Shown here: positions 57,256 to 64,000 of the stretch, one piece after another
Numbering within the stretch: position 1 is the first letter of the stretch
Layout of the letters: each line of letters starts with the position of its first letter
Source of the DNA: Streptomyces sp. NBC_01775
GTDB taxonomy: Bacteria; Actinomycetota; Actinomycetes; Streptomycetales; Streptomycetaceae
Length of the DNA stretch: 64,000 nucleotides
Direction: 5' to 3'
Assembly (NCBI RefSeq): GCF_035917675.1
Contig: NZ_CP109104.1
Span: forward strand, 7,874,001 to 7,938,000
Made by a program: the position numbers and the translations under genes
The notes under the pieces: model-generated
Databases searched by the model: none
What the model was told of the DNA's origin: nothing
What the model saw: only the letters and a program-made list of their open reading frames with translations

Positions 57256-58452
57256 TCAGCCGCATATCGCCTCCTCCAGCACCTTGTCGAGGGGGGCTCC
57301 GATGCCGGGGTCGGCGGGCCAATCGGCGAGGTTGGCTGACAGCACCATCCGGCGAGAGCGGTCGCGCGTGGTGAAGGCCAAGGTCGCGTAGCCGGGGATG
57401 CCGCCGGTGTGTCCGACGACCGTACGCCCGCAACTCAGCCGCCGTTGCTTGAGCCCCAGCCCGTACTCGGTGCCCGGTTCTCCCGTGGGGACGGTGCGGT
57501 TCATCTCCGCCAACTCCGCCTGGCTCAGCAGCTTTCCCGAGGTGAGGGAGGTGAGCAGCTTGTCCAGGTCGCCCGGGGTGGAGACGATCTCCCCGGCCGA
57601 ACTCGCGAAAGACGGGTTCAGCTTTGTGATGTCCACATGGCGCCGCGTGGCCGGCTGCCGGTCTCGGCTTCCGTCCCGCTCTGTTCCGGACCCCTTGACC
57701 TGGGAATAGCCGTGCGCGTGCGGGCCGGGGAGGGTGGCGCTGTCGCCTGGCACGGAGGTGTGCCGCAGGTTCAGCGGCTCGATGACACGGCGTCGCACCT
57801 CCTCGGCGTACGACCGGCCTGTGATGCGTTCGATGAGGAGTCCGGCGATGACGTAATTGGTGTTCGAGTAGGCGTAGTCCGTACCCGGTGGGAAGTCGGC
57901 GGGCTTGGCGGCTGCCTGGCGCACGAGCGGCGCCTTGTCGTAGTGCCGGAAACGGGTACGGACGAACTCCTCTCCTTGCGGCAGATCACGCGCGAGGTCA
58001 TGGAGGCCGCTGGTGTGCTGGAGGACCATGCGCACCGTGATGCGTCCGGCGTCGGGCACGAGCCCGCGGGGGAGGTAGCGGGCCAGGGGATCATCCAGGG
58101 GCACCCGGCCCTCACCTGCCAATTGCAGCAGGGTGACCGCCGTGAACATCTTGGTGATGCTCCCGGCACGGAAGCGGCCCTCCCAAGGCACGGGTGCCGT
58201 GCCGCCCCCGCGAGCCGTGCCCGACCTGGCTCTCCACGTGCCGCTGTCGTCCGTCACCCGCACCTGCGCGCCGACGGCGGCGGCGCGCGTCAGCTCTTCC
58301 AGGTGTCTACGGAGCCGTTCACGCCCCGCGTTGGTGTCCGTCGCGTTGGTGTCCGCCGTGCCGGCGGAGGCGGCTGCCGCGGGCATCGTGGTCGCTCCGA
58401 CGACGACGGCTGTGGCGAGGACGCAGGTGAGCAGGGTCCGGACGACACGCAT
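57256..58452 (-). CDS. Secreted serine hydrolase, class C beta-lactamase/D-Ala-D-Ala carboxypeptidase type
   Basis: 398 residues from ATG 58452. A signal peptide (RVVRTLLTCVLATAVVVGAT, cleavage after AAA-like residues near 28) is followed by the hydrolase. Motifs: SITK (SxxK) in FRAGSITKMFTAVTLL, YSN in DYAYSNTNYVIAGLL, and HTGG near the end. The set resembles Streptomyces R61 DD-peptidase relatives. Likely acts on peptidoglycan peptides or a related ester or amide outside the cell. Convergent with no neighbour; divergent from the epoxide hydrolase gene. Confidence 0.9.
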   Translation of the reverse strand: MRVVRTLLTCVLATAVVVGATTMPAAAASAGTADTNATDTNAGRERLRRHLEELTRAAAVGAQVRVTDDSGTWRARSGTARGGGTAPVPWEGRFRAGSITKMFTAVTLLQLAGEGRVPLDDPLARYLPRGLVPDAGRITVRMVLQHTSGLHDLARDLPQGEEFVRTRFRHYDKAPLVRQAAAKPADFPPGTDYAYSNTNYVIAGLLIERITGRSYAEEVRRRVIEPLNLRHTSVPGDSATLPGPHAHGYSQVKGSGTERDGSRDRQPATRRHVDITKLNPSFASSAGEIVSTPGDLDKLLTSLTSGKLLSQAELAEMNRTVPTGEPGTEYGLGLKQRRLSCGRTVVGHTGGIPGYATLAFTTRDRSRRMVLSANLADWPADPGIGAPLDKVLEEAICG

Positions 58453-58674
58453 GTTTCTCCAAGGGCGTGGGTGGCGGTGACTGCGTCCATTCGACCGTGG
58501 GTGGCGGCCTGGCGCAGTAGGGGCACCTGCCCAAGCTGCGGTTCGGTTTCTCCGAACCACGGCCGGGACGAGCGTGGCTCACCGGCCGATGTCGCGGACA
58601 GTTGGTGTCCGGAAGCGCCTCTACCGTGCTGTGACGGAGCCGCACGAGTATTGAGATCAGCATCGGAGCACGTC

Positions 58675-59811
58675 GTGGACATCAGCCCCTTCACCGTCGA
58701 GATTCCCCAGACGGCACTTGACGACTTGCGGGACCGGCTTCTTCGGACCCGTTGGCCCGACGAGCTGCCCGGGGCGGGGTGGGACTACGGCGTCGCGCTG
58801 CCGTATCTCAAAGAGCTGGCCGAATACTGGGCGACCGGGTACGACTGGCGGGTCCACGAAGCGCGGCTGAACCAGATTCCGCAGTTCACCACCACCATCG
58901 ACGGGCAGAACGTGCACTTTCTGCACCTCCGCTCCCCGGAGCCGGAGGCCGTTCCGCTGATCGTGACGCACGGCTGGCCCAGTACCGTCAACGACTTCCT
59001 CGGCATCTTCGGGCCGTTGACCCATCCGCGTTCGTACGGCGGCGACCCGTCGGTCGCCTTCCACGTGGTGGCGCCCTCCGTGCCCGGATTCCCCTTCTCC
59101 GGGCCCACCCGGGAGCGGGGCTGGGGCAGCGAGCGCATCGCGCGTGTCTGGGCGGAGCTGATGCGGCGACTCGGGTATGAGCGGTACGGCGCGCACGGTG
59201 GGGACTTCGGCTCGCTCGTCTCGCCGGAACTGGGCCGCCTCGCCCCGGAACACGTCATCGGCGTTCATGTCAACGCGCTGGTCGGCGCCTCGATGGCCAT
59301 GAGTTCCGAGGAGTTGGAGCTGCTCTCGGCGGAAGAGCGCGAACAGGCGCGGGAGAACCAGAAGTGGTGGTACGCGCACTCCGGTTACGCCACCCAGATG
59401 TCCACCCGCCCGCAGACCGTGGCGTACGCGCTCAACGACTCTCCTGCCGGTCAACTGGCCTGGAACCTGGAGTGGTTCGTCGACCACGATCCGACCCGCA
59501 CATGGCAGACGCCTGTCGACCGGGACGCCGTGCTGACCAACGTGTCCGCCTTCTGGCTCACTTCCACCGCGGGCTCCGCCGCCCGGCTCTACCGCGAGAT
59601 GGCCGCCGCCGGATGGGGACGCCCCGCTTCCTCGGGCGTGCCCACGGGTGTGGCGAAGTTCCGCGGTGACCGTGCCGTGCGGGGGCTGGCGGAGCTGTCG
59701 CACCGCGTCACGCACTGGTCAGAGCTCAACGACGGTGGTCATTTCGCCTCGCTGCAAGCGCCTGACCTGCTTGTCGAGGACATCCGCTCATTCTTCCGTA
59801 CCCTGCGTTGA
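58675..59811 (+). CDS. Epoxide hydrolase, alpha/beta fold with EHN domain
   Basis: 378 residues, GTG start with GGAG 6 bases upstream. The N-terminal EHN-type domain starts ISPFTVEIPQTALDDLRDRL. The oxyanion motif is HGWPST, the nucleophile elbow GAHGGDFGS with Asp near residue 180, and the catalytic His is in NDGGHFASLQAPD. Tyr residues in the lid fit epoxide hydrolases. Substrate unknown. Confidence 0.9.
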   Translation: MDISPFTVEIPQTALDDLRDRLLRTRWPDELPGAGWDYGVALPYLKELAEYWATGYDWRVHEARLNQIPQFTTTIDGQNVHFLHLRSPEPEAVPLIVTHGWPSTVNDFLGIFGPLTHPRSYGGDPSVAFHVVAPSVPGFPFSGPTRERGWGSERIARVWAELMRRLGYERYGAHGGDFGSLVSPELGRLAPEHVIGVHVNALVGASMAMSSEELELLSAEEREQARENQKWWYAHSGYATQMSTRPQTVAYALNDSPAGQLAWNLEWFVDHDPTRTWQTPVDRDAVLTNVSAFWLTSTAGSAARLYREMAAAGWGRPASSGVPTGVAKFRGDRAVRGLAELSHRVTHWSELNDGGHFASLQAPDLLVEDIRSFFRTLR

Positions 59812-59945
59812 GGGCGGAGGGGACGGCCCGGCGGGTGTGCTGGGATGCGACGGAGCCGCTACGCGTTTGTGGCGAGTTGTCGACAGGGGTCGCGTTGTGT
59901 GTCCCGTATCCCTACGGTCGTCCCGAGCCGATCAGAAAGTGGGGG

Positions 59946-59961
59946 ACACCATGCATGGTGT
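59946..59961. promoter_or_regulatory. 16-bp perfect palindrome overlapping a start codon
   Basis: ACACCATG (59946-59953) and CATGGTGT (59954-59961) form an uninterrupted palindrome that contains the ATG at 59951. It directly follows GGGGG, the ribosome binding site. Confidence 0.7.
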
Positions 59962-60190
59962 GGTGATGGAGCGGCTGGCTCGTGAGGTGCTGGCCGGATT
60001 GCCGGACGACGAGGCCAGATTCGAGGTGCTGGAGCTGCTGGAGTGCGTGCAGAACAACCCGCGCGGGTACCCCGACGTCCGGGAGATCGTCGGCGCCGAG
60101 GTGCGTGAGGCGTTCGGGCAGTGCTGCTGGGTGCGGTACGCCGTGCATGACGGCGCGATCGAGGTGCGGGACATCGGACGGGTGGGCTGA
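59951..60190 (+). CDS. Small protein of unknown function, possible ParE/RelE-like fold
   Basis: 79 residues. GGGGGA lies 5 bases before the ATG. An N-terminal helical part (MERLAREVLAGLPDDEARFE) is followed by NNPRGYPDVREIVGAEVREA and strands WVRYAVHDGAIEVRDIGRV. The last strands with RYAV and DIG recall ParE/RelE toxins, but no antitoxin partner is adjacent, so this is only a suggestion. The start sits within a 16-bp palindrome (59946-59961), which may regulate translation or transcription. Confidence 0.6.
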   Translation: MHGVVMERLAREVLAGLPDDEARFEVLELLECVQNNPRGYPDVREIVGAEVREAFGQCCWVRYAVHDGAIEVRDIGRVG

Positions 60191-60196
60191 GGCTCC

Positions 60197-61813
60197 CTAC
60201 CTGGCGGAGTCCGCGTTGCGCCCGGGGCCGTTCTCCGAGCCGCTTCCGGAGCTGCCGTCGGAGCCGCTTCCGGAGCTGCCTCCGGGGCCGCTCTCGGGGC
60301 CGACGGTGGCGGTGTCGTCCAAGGGGCGGCCGGGCCGGTAGAGCAGCACGGAGATGACCATGCCGACGGCGAAGAACGACGCAGCCCACCAGTACACGGT
60401 CACGTAGCTGTGGACCGCCGCCTTGGCCTTGACGTTCGGCATGCCGAGGTGGTGCTTGGCGTAGGTGGCGACCGTGCCGGCCGCCATGGTGTTGAACAGC
60501 GCGGTCCCGATCGACCCGCCGACCTGCTGCATCGTATTGACGGTCGCCGAGGCCACGCCCTGGTCGTTCACGGCGACGCCGAGGGTCGCCAGGCTCATCG
60601 CGGTCGGCATCACCAGGCCCAGCCCGCAGCCCAGGACCAGCAGCGGCGGCAGGACGTGCGCCGCGTACGCGCTGTGCAGGCCGAGGCCGGTCAGCCAGAC
60701 CATGCTGGCCGCAGCCATCGCCATGCCGACGGGGATGACCGCCTTCGGCCCGATACGGCGGAGCAGCACATTCGTCGACAGCTGCGCCGTCAGCATCAGC
60801 ATGCCGACCATCGGCAGGAACGCCAGCCCGGTCTTCACCGGCGTGTACCCCAGTGTCTGTTGCAGGTAGTACGTCAGAAACAGAAAGACACCGAAGATTC
60901 CGACGCCCGCGATGAACACACTGATGTAGGAAGCGGATCGGTTGCGATCACGCAGGACGCGCAGCGGCAGCAGCGGATGTCCCGCTCTGGTCTCCCACAG
61001 CACGAACAGGGCCAGCAGCATCGCCCCGGCGATCAGGAAGACCCAGCACGACCAGTCCCGCCAGGCATGGGTCTCCGCGTTCGAGAACCCGAACACGATG
61101 CAGAAGAGCCCGGCGGCCACCAGCGCGGTGCCGCGCAGATCCAGACCGGGCCGTTCGGTCGGCACACGGCTGCGCACGAAGCAGAGTGCTCCGATCACCC
61201 CGAAGATGGCGACGACGTCGTTCACGTACAGCGTCCAGCGCCAGTTCAGGTGTTCGGTGAGGACCCCTCCCAACAGCAGGCCGATCGCGCCGCCCGAGCC
61301 CGCGATCGCCCCGAAGACCCCGAACGCCCGGGAGCGCTCCCTGGGGTCGGTGAAGGTGGTGGTCAGCAGCGACAGGGCGGACGGCGCAAGCATCGCGCCG
61401 AACATGCCCTGGAAGGCGCGGGCGATGACCAGCATCGTGAAGCTCTGGGCCGCGCCGCCCACCGCGGAGGCGACGGCGAACCCGATCAGGCCGGTGATGA
61501 AGGTTCTGCGGCGGCCGACCAGGTCAGCCAGTCGCCCGCCGAGGAGCAGCAGGCTGCCGAACGCGAGCGCGTAGGCGGTGATCACCCATTGCCGCCCGCC
61601 GTTCGAGAAAGCCAGGGCCTTCTGTGCCGATGGGAGGGCGATGTTGACGATGGTGACGTCCAGGACCACCATCAGCTGGGCGAGCCCGATCACTGCCAGT
61701 GCCCACCATCGGTGCGGCGGGTGCTGAGGATCATCGGCGGGGGACTCGGCGGACGCGCCGGGGCCCCCGCCGGTTGCGCCGGGAGCGGGTGTGCCGGGCG
61801 TGGGATGTGCCAT
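60197..61813 (-). CDS. MFS transporter, DHA2 drug-exporter type
   Basis: 538 residues with about 14 TM helices. A Pro/Gly-rich cytoplasmic start of 35 residues is followed by LAQLMVVLDVTIVNIALPSA, the family start pattern. Motif A is ADLVGRRRTF and motif C is GAIGLLLGGVL. The C-terminal tail has Gly-Ser repeats encoded by a 24-bp DNA repeat. It ends 7 bases from the convergent gene at 59951. Probably exports a drug or a small metabolite. Confidence 0.9.
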   Translation of the reverse strand: MAHPTPGTPAPGATGGGPGASAESPADDPQHPPHRWWALAVIGLAQLMVVLDVTIVNIALPSAQKALAFSNGGRQWVITAYALAFGSLLLLGGRLADLVGRRRTFITGLIGFAVASAVGGAAQSFTMLVIARAFQGMFGAMLAPSALSLLTTTFTDPRERSRAFGVFGAIAGSGGAIGLLLGGVLTEHLNWRWTLYVNDVVAIFGVIGALCFVRSRVPTERPGLDLRGTALVAAGLFCIVFGFSNAETHAWRDWSCWVFLIAGAMLLALFVLWETRAGHPLLPLRVLRDRNRSASYISVFIAGVGIFGVFLFLTYYLQQTLGYTPVKTGLAFLPMVGMLMLTAQLSTNVLLRRIGPKAVIPVGMAMAAASMVWLTGLGLHSAYAAHVLPPLLVLGCGLGLVMPTAMSLATLGVAVNDQGVASATVNTMQQVGGSIGTALFNTMAAGTVATYAKHHLGMPNVKAKAAVHSYVTVYWWAASFFAVGMVISVLLYRPGRPLDDTATVGPESGPGGSSGSGSDGSSGSGSENGPGRNADSAR

Positions 61814-62447
61814 GGCAGGCCCTCCGGGGGCTCGCGCGTGTGCGTGCCAGGGAGGTGTCCCTGGGCCCTCATGCTGTGGCGTGCGTCAGGTCGCGCGTGC
61901 GTCAGGTTGTGGTGCGGGTCAGGGCGTGGTGGGCGCCAGCTGGTGGCCCGCGTCAGGGCGTGGTGCGCATGGTGCGGAGGTTCTTCCGAGTCAGCGTGCC
62001 ATCTCCCCGGAATACCCGCCTCTTGTGGAATGGCCTTGCCCGCGTGATGGCGCAAAGGGGTCTTTCGATTCAAGGGGTCTCTCGATTCGCGGTAGGGGTG
62101 CGAATGACGGATAATCCACCGGCTACCGGCTACCGGCTACCGGCTACCGGCTACCGGCCACAGGCCACCGCTTCCGGTGTCACGGGGAATTAGAGGTGGT
62201 ATTTACCCATTCCGCAGGACGGCTACGGAAACAGCTACGGCTACATCCGGGAGGCCACCGCCGGTGCTGTCGACCCGCCGTGGGCGGAGCACGCCGATGC
62301 CGTCGTCGCCGGGTTCGTGCCGCCAGCCGGGCGGAACATGCCCGACCGCGAACGGGTGACGACAGCGGTGAACGTAAGCTACGGCGGCGGAATCCGGTCG
62401 ACGGGGCCGGCCGAGACGGCCGCATGGGCTGGGAGGGGCGAAGCGGG
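61814..62447. other. Repeat-rich gap without a supported gene
   Basis: The left part (61840-61990) has imperfect GTGCGTCAGG-type repeats. GGGGTCTTTCGATTC and GGGGTCTCTCGATTC lie at 62057 and 62074. A heptamer array is at 62120-62168. From 62194 an open frame without a start codon reads DGYGNSYGYIREATAG, then PPWAEHADAVVAGFVPPAG, and looks like a fragment of a decayed gene. Confidence 0.5.
62120..62168. repeat. Heptanucleotide tandem array (CGGCTAC)5 plus two variant units
   Basis: Five exact CGGCTAC units (62120-62154) followed by CGGCCAC and AGGCCAC. A classic slippage-prone microsatellite in a GC-rich genome. It lies in non-coding DNA 280 bp before the LRR gene. Confidence 0.9.
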
Positions 62448-63164
62448 GTGGCGGAGACGCTGAATCTGTGGAAGCAAGGGCTCGGGGAGTTGCCGGAGTC
62501 TCTGTGGGAGCGGACCGAGCTGCGAGTGCTCATTCTCGCCGACAACGAATTGACACGGATATCGCCGCGGATCGGCCGGCTGCGGCAGGTGCACACCCTG
62601 GACCTGGGCCATAACGCACTCGATTCGATACCGGAGGAGCTGGCCGAACTGCCGCTCACCGAGTATCTCTACCTGCACGACAATCAGCTGACGGAGCTCC
62701 CGCGGTCGCTGGGACGGCTCACCGGACTTCGCTACCTCAACGTCGGCGAGAACCATCTCGCCATTCTTCCCGACGCCCTTGGCGCCATGACCGGACTGGT
62801 CGAATTCCGGGCCCAGCACAGTCGTTTGACCGTACTTCCCGACACCATCGGTCAGCTCTGCCAACTCCGCGAGCTGTGGCTGCGGGGCAACGCGCTGACG
62901 GGGCTCCCCGAATCCGTCTCCCGTCTGGCCGAACTGCGTCACCTCGATCTACGGGAGAACGCCCTCGCGGAAGTCCCCGAAGCCTTGGCGGGGCTCCCGC
63001 TGCTCCGGAACGTCGACCTACGGAGCAATCACCTTCGCGAACTGCCGGACTGGCTGTCCGGTCTGCCCTCGCTGGAGAAACTCGACCTGCGCTGGAACAC
63101 CATGGTGCCCCAGCCGCATGTGCTCGGCCTCCTACGGGAACGTGGGTGCGTGGTCTTGACGTAG
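62448..63164 (+). CDS. Leucine-rich repeat protein
   Basis: 238 residues from GTG 62448 (GGGAGGGG about 10 bases before it); ATG at 62424 is possible. Nearly the whole protein is about nine LRRs of 22-23 residues with the pattern LxxLxLxxNxLxxLP (for example LRVLILADNELTRISPRI and LRHLDLRENALAEVPEAL). No enzyme domain or signal peptide. LRR proteins of this form bind other proteins; the partner is unknown. The repeats resemble the cytoplasmic small-GTPase group type, more eukaryote-like than secreted bacterial LRRs. Confidence 0.85.
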   Translation: MAETLNLWKQGLGELPESLWERTELRVLILADNELTRISPRIGRLRQVHTLDLGHNALDSIPEELAELPLTEYLYLHDNQLTELPRSLGRLTGLRYLNVGENHLAILPDALGAMTGLVEFRAQHSRLTVLPDTIGQLCQLRELWLRGNALTGLPESVSRLAELRHLDLRENALAEVPEALAGLPLLRNVDLRSNHLRELPDWLSGLPSLEKLDLRWNTMVPQPHVLGLLRERGCVVLT

Positions 63165-63180
63165 GCAGCCGCCAGGCCCG

Positions 63181-63279
63181 AAGCAGCACCGGGCCGTCGC
63201 CACCCGCTACGACAAGCGCGGCTGTGTCTTCCTCGGCACCGCGACAATGGCAACCTTCGACATCCGGCTGCGAACGTAA
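63181..63279 (+). pseudogene. C-terminal remnant of an IS5-family transposase
   Basis: The last 32 codons read HRAVATRYDKRGCVFLG, TAT and FDIRLRT before a TAA. The ATRYDK segment with the following hydrophobic strand is the usual end of IS5-type transposases. No upstream part or intact element is present; it starts 17 bp after the LRR gene, so that gene was probably placed or cut by an insertion event. Confidence 0.65.
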
Positions 63280-63370
63280 TGGACTGAACAAGTCCCAGAT
63301 GACGGGCCATCAAAGCTGGCGACGCACTCATCTCGGACGTTGAGCCGGCGTCCGGTGGGGAGGTATCGGG

Positions 63371-63844
63371 ATGAGTTTCCGGCTGGCGGCGTACGCCGTG
63401 TGCATCGAGGACGGGCGGGTGCTGCTCGCCTGTCACGTACCACCGAAGGGTGAGACCAACTGGACGCTTCCGGGTGGCAGGGTCGAGCACGCGGAGGATC
63501 CGTTCGACGCGGTGATCCGGGAGGTCGCTGAGGAGACCGGCTGCGAGGCGGTGGTCGAACGCCTGCTGGGCGTGGACTCAAGGATCATCCCCGCAGCTGA
63601 ACGCACCATCCCCGGCGGACCGGAACACCAGAATGTCGGCATCTTCTACCAGGTCCGCATCACCGGCGGCCAACTCCGGCCTGAGCCGGACGGCGAGATC
63701 GCCGAGTCGGTCTGGACTTCGCTTCCCGACGTCGCCGGCCTGCACCGGTCATCGCTGGTCGACGTCGGCCTGACCCTGTCTCAGACCCTTCCAGCGACCG
63801 GCCACGTTGCTCCGGTCCCGGTCGGCGGCCTGATTCAGCACTGA
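63371..63844 (+). CDS. Nudix hydrolase
   Basis: 157 residues. The Nudix box GGRVEHAEDPFDAVIREVAE, then ETG, matches GX5EX7REUXEEXGU. Strands before it include YAVCIEDGRVLLACHVP. The C-terminal part has SVWTSLPDV. It hydrolyses a nucleoside diphosphate linked compound; substrate unknown. GGGGAGG is about 11 bases before the ATG. Nothing further could be supported in the last 156 bases of the window. Confidence 0.92.
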   Translation: MSFRLAAYAVCIEDGRVLLACHVPPKGETNWTLPGGRVEHAEDPFDAVIREVAEETGCEAVVERLLGVDSRIIPAAERTIPGGPEHQNVGIFYQVRITGGQLRPEPDGEIAESVWTSLPDVAGLHRSSLVDVGLTLSQTLPATGHVAPVPVGGLIQH

Positions 63845-64000
63845 GGCAACCACCAGCATCCGCCTGGCCCGCTCGACCGTCATCTGACACGCACGATCAG
63901 CCGGACAAGCCCCAGGTCCTGTCCGGCGGACCGCATGACTGCGGGCTTGATGGCTCGTTTGTTCGTAACGGGTCTCCAGCCGCAGTTCGCGGATCTTCAG

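Noticed and set aside
1..64000. tRNA, rRNA or riboswitch genes
   Set aside because: No T-loop-like consensus with a matching cloverleaf, rRNA signature or known riboswitch core was recognised while reading; a covariance-model search would be decisive.
63845..64000. Partial minus-strand gene at the right edge
   Set aside because: A short open stretch exists but has no motif, so it cannot be supported from 156 bases.

Overview
The window looks like a piece of a Streptomyces chromosome or that of a close relative. GC content is very high, GTG starts are common, and many genes overlap by four bases. The gene content also fits: an EssC-type ATPase with WXG100-like proteins, a RheA/Hsp18 heat-shock locus, an ECF42 sigma factor with its YCII partner, CsbD, a cold-shock/DEAD-box cluster and a class I lanthipeptide locus. 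No rRNA, tRNA or CRISPR array was recognised.

Layout. 1-5.8 kb: a four-carbon (tetronate-type) acid sugar locus with a class II aldolase/decarboxylase cut by the left edge, an OtnK-type kinase, a SAF-domain dehydrogenase, a GntP permease and a DeoR regulator. The divergent promoter carries a hexamer repeated three times at a 21-bp period. 5.8-10.9 kb: TetR/SDR, MFS/Lrp and an NTF2-like gene behind a perfect 19-bp palindrome. 10.9-12.4 kb: a decayed RHS/YD-repeat polymorphic toxin and its overlapping small immunity-like gene. 12.5-28.6 kb: a type VII-like region with a WXG100 protein, a FHA-bearing EssC-like triple ATPase, a WXG-like/large-protein pair, and a convergent operon of FN3 membrane protein, MoxR, DUF58, TgpA-like (active site apparently lost) and a degenerate Ser/Thr kinase with FN3. 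28.9-38 kb: a C39-like lipoprotein, two MFS transporters, AraC, a FUSC-type exporter, an APH-family kinase, a SUKH-like orphan immunity protein, a metallothionein-like protein and a PfpI-family protein.

38-41.3 kb is a stress block: Rieske membrane protein, CsbD, RheA with two RheA-type operators, and a broken hsp18. 41.4-46.5 kb, minus strand, is a minimal class I lanthipeptide operon. It has a 54-residue precursor (46372-46536), a fused full-length LanB and a LanC, with a strong hairpin between precursor and dehydratase. No transporter, protease or immunity genes lie nearby, and I do not recognise the core peptide (three Cys, four Thr, no Ser). This is the best candidate for an undescribed product.

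47.2-64 kb: MerR, LLM oxidoreductase, and MarR with a divergent FAD monooxygenase and operator-like palindromes. A cold-adaptation cluster follows (cold-shock protein, DEAD-box helicase whose ribosome binding site lies in a 10-bp stem, CBS protein, small conserved protein). Then come a repeat-rich intergenic region, YCII/ECF42 with two interspersed repeats inserted in frame, Asp/Glu racemase, serine hydrolase, epoxide hydrolase, a small gene whose start codon sits in a 16-bp palindrome, an MFS exporter, a leucine-rich repeat protein, an IS5-like transposase tail and a Nudix hydrolase.

All calls come from reading the sequence and from family knowledge. No database search was run.
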